DNA of 64,000 nt from Temnopleurus reevesii (Eukaryota > Echinodermata > Echinoidea > Temnopleuroida > Temnopleuridae). The position numbers and the translations under genes were made by a program. The stretch is from contig BQKZ01000092.1 in assembly GCA_036244855.1 (NCBI GenBank), positions 163,138 through 227,137 of the forward strand. The letters run 5' to 3'. The notes under the pieces are model-generated. The model had not been told where the DNA came from. It worked only from the letters and a program-made list of their open reading frames with translations, and did no database searches. Below, piece by piece: positions 54,101-63,100 of the stretch (position 1 is its first letter; each line of letters opens with the position of its first letter).

Positions 54101-57100
54101 TTGTTATAATCAAGAGAGGGCGCTAAATACGATTTAACGGTCAAATTCAAATTTTCAAAAGAATTCGCTCGTAGAAAATTATGCTATGATCTCGAAATGT
54201 GCATACAAACTATATGTCATGGTATATATCCCCAAAATTCACATTTCTTTAATCTTTACCAAAACTATACACGGGCTTTAAAGTCTCTATTTTACAAAAA
54301 TTAGATATTTCAAATACCTCCCCCCCCCCTCTAATTTAGACATTCATATTAATTATTCACAGATGCAACAGACTAAGGTTGACCCTCAGATAGCTTCACA
54401 TATTTATGGTGGAATCTTGAATTACACGTAATGAAATGAAATGAGAGCTAGCTTGCATGATAAGGGGAATGTGATTGTGATATTTCAACATTGTTATACA
54501 TGATGTAGGGGCCATTTTCCATTGACAAAATTCTTTCCTTGTTTCCCCAATTTATCCGGGCTGGTCGGTCCATTATTACAGTTAATATGAAATGTGTTTG
54601 CCTGCTTGAAGTGTCACTTGTCATATATCAAAGACATAAAAACCTTCATGAAATTTTGGATCATTTCCTGAATTCATTTATGGCGCTAAATTTTTATATG
54701 CATGTTTAAAAAATCACAATTAAGATTGATCTGTAAGTAGCTATATGTCATTCTCAAGATGCGATGGAGTGAAGCTAACAGAATTATATTCTTTCTTAAG
54801 GATATGGGTATGGGTTCCTCTGATATTCTCTTCTGTTAAATGTCTGCTGATACATGGAAATTGGGGGGTTTTGCCTTTGCATGAGTGTTTTGCACAGCTG
54901 GATGTTTTAAAATGTTTGCCATTGTCTCAATAACGCATACTCTTTTATAAGATGACATTAATTTCTATTAATATATGCAACTACGCTTTTTATACCCTCA
55001 CTTGCCACATGTTTTGTCCCATTTTGTAGTGTGCAAATCATTGAATAATGGGGCAATACATATGGCAGGTGATGGTCCATCATATGATAAGGGCAGATTT
55101 TATCTCCCAAACAGCCGATATGTCTGTATGTGGAAAGTTGTTCCCTTTTTTCTGACAGGGCATTCTGGCTATGTGTTTCAAATGCAATTAATTCATATTT
55201 ATGATTGCAAAAGTTGTGTTATATGAACCTATTTTCATATTTTGCTTTTATTCATGTACGTCATACGTTCATGCTATGTTTACAAATAATTCATTTCATG
55301 CAATTATCATCCATTTGAACCATAATGGGTAGATCGAGGAAGCAATGGGACAACTACTAGATAAAATAACAATTGGAAAATATCATCGGTATTCTGTGAG
55401 TATGAAATTTGGAATATCTTTAATAATTCATGAAAAGATACTAACGCAAAATTTGCCTCAATTCTAACGTGCCCACCGCAACCTACAGCCACGGAGTTTG
55501 TCAAACCACTCAATAACACCAGTGCAGCAGAGTACGACGAGACCATTGTGTTGGAGTGCGAGATTTCCAATGAGCGTGTACCGTGCCAGTGGTACAAGGA
55601 TGGAAAGCCGGTCTCTGCCGGACCAAAGGTGGAGGTCATTGATGATGGAAAGACGAGGAAACTGGTTCTCCATGATGTCCGACCGGAGGATACTGGGAAC
55701 TTCCGCTGTGTGGTGGGCGACAAAGAGTCCACAGCTACGCTAGATGTCAAAGGTAACTGGGATACTTTGGCAATATCATTCATGGCAGGTGTAAAATGAG
55801 TGGCGGCAGTACATTGAGGACTCATGGATAATTTGATAATAATGATAATAATATTTTGGATTTATGTAGCCCTTTATCATGTTTATGATTGCTCAAAGCG
55901 CTTATTACCTGCTTACTGGATGGCAATTCAAGACTAAAACTAATGCAGCCATATAGGCGCTTATATAATCAGATATTATGTTGCTGTTTCCTACCGGCCC
56001 CAATCACATCTGGGTGGAGTGCAGCTTTGTGGAGATATTTCTTGCTGAAGGAAATTAACGCCATGGGTTCGACTAAAACTGTGACCTTCTGGTTGAAAGG
56101 CTAGATTCAGGTCAACTACACCATGACGCCTATGTCTATGACACCTATTTCACAAACAATATGGCTGCGTGGTTCTTGAAGCCTTCACAATAAGCTGAAG
56201 AGAATTTGATGAGTTACATTGACAAAAGCATTGTGATAATACCCTTTTTTTCATAATTGTGATTTGTCGTAGTACCGTAGTAGTATTAGTAGTAGTAGTA
56301 GATATTGCTGAAGTTGATATATTAATATAAGTATCTTCATTATTAATTTTTCATTCATCCATTCCATTTGTAACGCCCTTCATTCCTGCAGCTTCTGAGA
56401 TCATGAAGCCTCTGGCGGAAGTCACAGCTCCTGAGTTTGCAGAGACTGCCGTGCTAGAGTGTGAGGTCTCCCACCCGAAGGCCGAGGTTACATGGCTAAA
56501 GGCCGGTCAGCCCATCACACCGGAAGAAGTGAAGAGTAAGAAGTACGAGGTGATCAAGGATGGGAAGAAGAGACGTCTTATCATCCATGATGTTGTCAAG
56601 GACGACAATGCAGAGTTTACATGCAAAGTTGGCGACAACCAGACTATGGCTAATGTAAATGTCAAAGGTAAAATATTATTCACATGCAGAACTGTCTGTT
56701 GATGCACACTTTTTTCATGATTTTTATATTAAATGGTTGCGGGAAAATGTTAAACAAGGACTAAAAATCTTCCAAGATTATTTACTTTTTCATTTCCCCA
56801 CTTATGAATCAGCACCATTGGTGTAGCCTATGACCTTTGTTGGAAGTTAGTATGCAAGTAATATTGTAATGTGTTAGAGCCACACAAATTAATTGACAAT
56901 TTTGAACATAATGCCTGAGGCTTATTTTCAATGAAAACTGTAAATGTGTAACAAATGATTTACTTGTATTAGCACTCTATGAATGAAGATCACTTTTAAT
57001 ACCAATGAATGTTGACGCTATATTGATATATTATGTAATTGTTGTTTTTGTTTACACAGTACCATCAATCACCAAACCTCTGGAGGACACCACTTCAGCC

Positions 57101-60100
57101 TTCGACGCAACGGTCGTCCTAGAATGTGAGGTGGACAATGAAAAGGCTCCGGTCACTTGGATGAAGAACGGCAAAGAGATCACCAAGATGCCAAAGTACC
57201 TGATGGAATCCAAAGGCAAGAAGCGTCGCCTCACCATCTTCGAGACGATACCGGAGGATGAAGGAGAGTACACCTGTGTGGTAGGAGATGAGTCAACAGT
57301 GGCGATGCTTGCTGTCGAACGTGAGTAGCCATCTGTTCTTTGAAGCACTGGTTGATCTTCCCTGATTACATAATTAGCAGCAGTTGGACTTACAAGTATC
57401 CAAATAGTTTCAAACTGTTCCAGCTAGATGGTCTGCCAAGGTGGACTAATGGAAGGTTTTAGTAGGTTATGGTCATTGTATTGCGATAGGTTTCAATTTG
57501 TGTCTTTAAAACTGTACATGTAAGACTGATAATTTTTTATTGAATTATTCACCAGACATTCAATTTCATTATAATTATTTTGTCTTTCTTCAAATATTCA
57601 CCAAGTATTTGATTACATAATGATTATCTCTGTCTGTCTTCCTTTATATTGTAGCTGCCCCCATCGAGTTCCTAACTGAAATCCAATCCGTCCAAGCCGT
57701 CGAGGATGAGCCAGCTGTCTTCACCTGTGAAATCTCTGATGAAAACGCACCAGTTACCTGGCTGAAGAACAAAGAAGAGATCAAGCCAGATGACGAGAAG
57801 TACGAGTTTGTCGTCAGTGGGAAGAAACGTAGTCTCAAGGTCAAATCGGCGGATGTATCGGATACTGCGGAATTCACCTGCAAGACGAAGGATAATTCGT
57901 CTTCTGCTTCCTTGACTGTTACAGGTAATTCAGAGCCTCTCCACCTAATATGTTTGCTCTCCTTTGATTTGCTTGTTTCTTCAATCCCATTTCAGTAACC
58001 AAGGAATTCTATATGAAAATAGTAAATGACATATTATGACCTAGGAAATCTTTTACAATTTTTATTATGGCTCCTGATGTGTTTGTGCATCTGTTCATCT
58101 GTACTTTTACATCCCAATTGGCAAAAAAACAGCTTAAAATTCCACTAGTGGCGAGGCACCTTTGATTAGAAATTAAGAGCTGATATTTAAAATGCCCAAT
58201 GCCATAGGTGTTACTGCCTAGAAAAAAATCAATTTAAGTAATGAGACAAGATATTCTGTAGAGAGATGTTATTCCCCAACTGTAAAAAAGACCTTGGTCA
58301 TGATTATTTTTACTTGTTAAATGAATAATATAATCAAGATAGGAGTTATTTGTCATGCATTGAGCATCTTCCAAACACATCTGCACCAAACAATTATTCC
58401 AGGATCTTTACCCTCACCCATCACATCCATCTTGCATTCCATATTTTTCTTCCCAAACCATCACATCATCTTTGTATTTTGCACCCTTTCCACCAACTCT
58501 CACCCCTAGAACACATACCCACCATATCCCACACCCTCAGTGACGTTAAGATCGAAGAAGGATCCAACGAGGTCGTCTTTGAATGCGAGACCGACAAAGA
58601 AACTGCTGATGTTGCTTGGTTGCGCAACGGCAAGGAAATTGTCGAGGATGAGTCAAAGTTTGTTATTAAGGCCAAAGGTCGGAAACATTCCTTGATCGTG
58701 AAAGATGTGTCAATTGAAGATGCAGCTGAGTTCTCATGCCGTGTTGGTGGACATGAGACGATTGCCGAGCTTATCGTGGAAGGTACAATGGATTGGAGTT
58801 CGGCTGAATGGACTTGCGCTTACAGTAGTTGAAAATATTAGCTGCTATTGCTCTCTATATTTATGCTTTTGTAATTTTAGTATGCTGATTGTTACAGCTA
58901 TGGGATAACGTTGCTTCTAGCTGTACAGTATATTGCCTGCTGTAATCTTTATGCATGCTCCTTCCAAATGCTTTATGTACGCCATGTCACATCCAAAATA
59001 TTGCATAAAATGTAGTTATCATGTGAAAGATTTTTTTTTTTACAGGTGAATTACAACAGGTTCAAACAGATGCAGAAAACAATTTTTCAAAGAAATCACA
59101 TTCAATAATGTACTTACATATAATTTGAAGATACTTTAGAATGTAATATGAAAAGTCTTTAATGCAATGAGCATGTAGAGATACTTCAGCTTTGCAAACC
59201 TGATGACAATGTGCAAGTCAACACATTGTTCATGAATAGATTAGATTCTTTAGATTCTGATACTTTCTTTCTTTTACTGATTTGCTTTGTTTAGAGCAGT
59301 TTTTTAGTGGATATTCAGTCAGATTAGATTACATTAACCTTTTGCCATATTTAGCTTGCAACTATATTACATATGCTTCCATGTGCTTACATGTTTGCTC
59401 GCCCAGGTATGTGAAATATAATTTGATGATGTTTAATATAACATTGGAAATTACAATTCCAAAGATGATTCTACAGAAATAAGCAAATAAATGAAACAAG
59501 GAATGTATATAGATAAGTAATCATGCTTGTAGATAAAGCATTTAAATGTAAAAAAAAAGATATTTATTCGCCAGGGTAATATTTAATTTGTAGTCGAATT
59601 ACCCTGGAAAAACTGAAATATAATAATTCAACAACATCTTAATTGTAATCAAAATCCAATAATAACTCTGTACTAAATTGTAATTATTTTATTGTATAAT
59701 CATATAATTTTCTATCCATTAACACAAACCTTTCAAAACAATTCATTACAGAGAAACCAGTTGAATTCTTAGCACCTCTTCCAACCGAGCAGAAGGCCAT
59801 CCCAGGTGATGAGATCACCTTTGAGGTTGAGCTCAATAAGGACACAGAAGATGTCTTCTGGCTCAAGGATGGCAAGAAGATCAAACCCGATGCCAACGTC
59901 AAGATCACCAAGGACGGCAAGAAGCACAAGCTCACCATCAAGAAGGTTGACTTTGATGATGATGCGGTCTATAGTTTTGGTAGCGGAGACCAGAAGTGCG
60001 ATTGCAGCCTCAATGTTTCAGGTGAGACTTTGGTTATTGTTTATATTGGGCGCTGATGCATTATTTTTACAAGTGGGGAAATCTATTATGTGAGCATATT

Positions 60101-63100
60101 AGCATATCATCCTGAAGCTCTCTATGACTTCTATTATAAAGGGCAACACCATCTTTGTTCATTTGCTAAATTTTCTCATACCACATTTCTATTAGTACCA
60201 TAGATTTTTAAGCGATTTTAAATTTAAAAATGTTATCGGCTACTGTCAATTTGCACAATTTGCACAATAAGTTAAAGACATGACTGAAAGAAATACCTCT
60301 TAAACACTTCACGTTTGTTCTTCTTCAATTATTGTTTTTTGTATGATTCCATCAAAGATCTATGCCTTCATAGTCTTTTAGTAATAAGAAAAAAAACATT
60401 GTATGGAATTTTTAGTTTGTACAGGTTAGAGAAATAACTGTAAATAACAGTTTTCCAACAATTTTCCTTTTTTTCTCCACTTTTACAGCTCCTCCTAAGA
60501 TTAATGTAGATCCAAAACTCACCAACATCAGTGTCAAAGCAGGAACGAAGATCGCGATCGAAGCAACGGTCACCGGTTCACCTGCTGCAGTCACAACATG
60601 GTCCAAGGATGATGCTCCAGTTGAATCCACAAAGAGATTCAAGATCGAGGCAGGGAAAGGACCCAAGGCTTCTATCAGGCTTACCATTGATAAGACTGAG
60701 AGGGCTGATCTTGGGACGTACACCTTGACAGCTGCTAATGACCTGGGAACAGACACTGCAATCATTGCCATTATTGTACTGGGTGAGAATTATATTGTGG
60801 ACTTCTGAAATTTCTAATTATCATAGACTTTGTACAAATACCATTAGGTAAGAATTTAGAGAGAGGGAGAAAAAATTTGTTTTATGGCGTGTATCATTCA
60901 AATTAAATTTTTAAACCAGGAGAAGAAGAAAGAGAGAAGGAGGCTACCGGGGATTCAACTGGTAACCAACCCAGGTCAATTAATGAATGTCCCAAACAGC
61001 TTGATTACAGGTGTACACCACGATACCTTAGTACAGTAAACTGGTTTTAGGTATACTTTTTATGTAAAGAAAGTTGTACGAAAAGTGGTGATATTCTATA
61101 TGGTGAATTATGGAATAAAAATTTGTGACTTATTTGACCTGCTTTCATATTTTGTATGATGAAATAAAAACTTATTAATGGATATCCATTTGGAATGCTC
61201 CACAGATAAACCCCAACCACCTACCAACCTGTCCATCACCGAGACGACCCCTGAATCTGTCACTCTGGTATGGACTGCTCCCTCCGATGATGGTGGAAGC
61301 CCTGTCATCGACTACGTCATCGAGAAGAGAGACATGAAGAGGAACACGTGGTCCAAGGTTGACACCACCACTGAGCTCACTTTCAGAGTACCCAAGCTGG
61401 TGGAGGGCAATGAGTACTTGTTCCGTGTCAGCGCAAGGAACGAGCTTGGCACCAGCGAACCAATCACTACCTCAGAACCTGTTACTGCCAAATACCAATT
61501 TGGTAAGTTAGAAATTGATTTCTTACAATTGATGTGTTTGTATGTTGGACAAATAATCAAAGCTAGCAAACTGCCCAGTAAATATATTTATATTATCACT
61601 CCCAAATAGCAGTTCTTATAAACAGATTGCAAAATCTTTTGCCATGGAAGCTTAGAATTATGAAAAATAGAAAGTCTTGATTTACGAAGAATCAGCCAAA
61701 TTGGATTTAGGGCCTTTTGCATGTTAGCTCTTCATATAGTGGATAAAAATGAAAAATGACAAGCAGCAATAATGTTATACATTCAAGTGATTAATATGAC
61801 ATTTGTACACAATCTCCAGCTGCTAATCGATTAAAACAATTAGCAGAACTACTTTACAGACGGTTTTATTGAAAGGGTGTTTAATAAGGATTTAACCCTC
61901 CAAAAATACTTTCCCATTTTATTTCCAGATGTACCACATGCTCCAGGCAAACCTGAGACATCAGATGTCATCCAGACCGAGATGACTGTAACCTGGACAC
62001 CTCCTGACTTCAACGGAGGCAGTGAGGTCACCGGTTACATCATCGAGAGGAAAGAAGCTGACAAGACACGATGGGTGAAGATCACCAAGGAACCAGTCAC
62101 AGAGCTGACTTTCCGTGCCAAGGATTTGATCGAAGGAACAAGCTATGAGTTCAGGGTCTTTGCCATCAACAAGGCTGGTACAAGCAAACCAAGTGAGCCC
62201 TCGACGCCAACCAAGGCCAAGGCTCCTTATGGTAAGAACTTAGCTCTGGACCTTTGTCCTCCTGCAGTGCAATGAAAATGTTATTTCAATTCTAATATGA
62301 AGGTCTGTTAATTTCAACTCATTATCAAAAGAAACCAAAGTTCTACATTTTATTTATTTTGAAGAGGGATATCCAGATTTATTTCCAAGTTCTGGCAGCT
62401 GCACTTTCCCTTTTACTCTAGCTTGGATTATTTTTCAAGACGTTAGCAGGGAAGAATGGATACAGAGTGCAAACACGAAAATTGATATTTCAAATGATGT
62501 TTTGTGTAAAAAAAAAGTTTTGGTAGTTTATTTGGCACAGTTCCTTGCTTTTGCAACTTTTGGTAGCTCAAAGTACTCTCTCCCTTGTTTCTTTAGACGT
62601 ACCTGGACCTCCTGCCAAACCTACCTGCGAAAACATCAACAAGACCACCATCACTGTATCCTGGACCACTCCCGAAGACGACGGCGGCTCCCCTGTCACT
62701 GGGTACGTCATCGAACGATGTGATGTCTCCAGAGGTCGCTGGGTTAAATGCAACCGTGACAAGGTCACAGAGTTGACCTTCAGGGTTCCAGATCTGACCG
62801 ATGGTGCACAGTATCAGTTCAGAGTGTCTGCAGAGAATGCTGCTGGCGTGGGTAAACCAAGCCCAACTTCTGATACCTTCACTGCCAAACTTCCATTTGG
62901 TGAGTTAAATTGAATAATTAAACACAACTAAATGCATTTGATGCAATTCAGCATAACTCCTTACAGACTGTAATATGATAATATTGAAAAATTGAAAATT
63001 CTATTGATAAAAAATAACTTTTGCAGTTTGTGAATAACAACATTTACCTCAGTTGAAATTACACTTCTTCAAACTTCAATGTTTGGGTTTTTCCTGATAA

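Noticed and set aside
58536..58540. Acceptor ctcag near 58540 for the sixth Ig exon of the tandem block
   Set aside because: It would need a phase-2 donor, whereas the previous exon ends in phase 1; the cacccctag acceptor at 58508-58509 keeps the frame.
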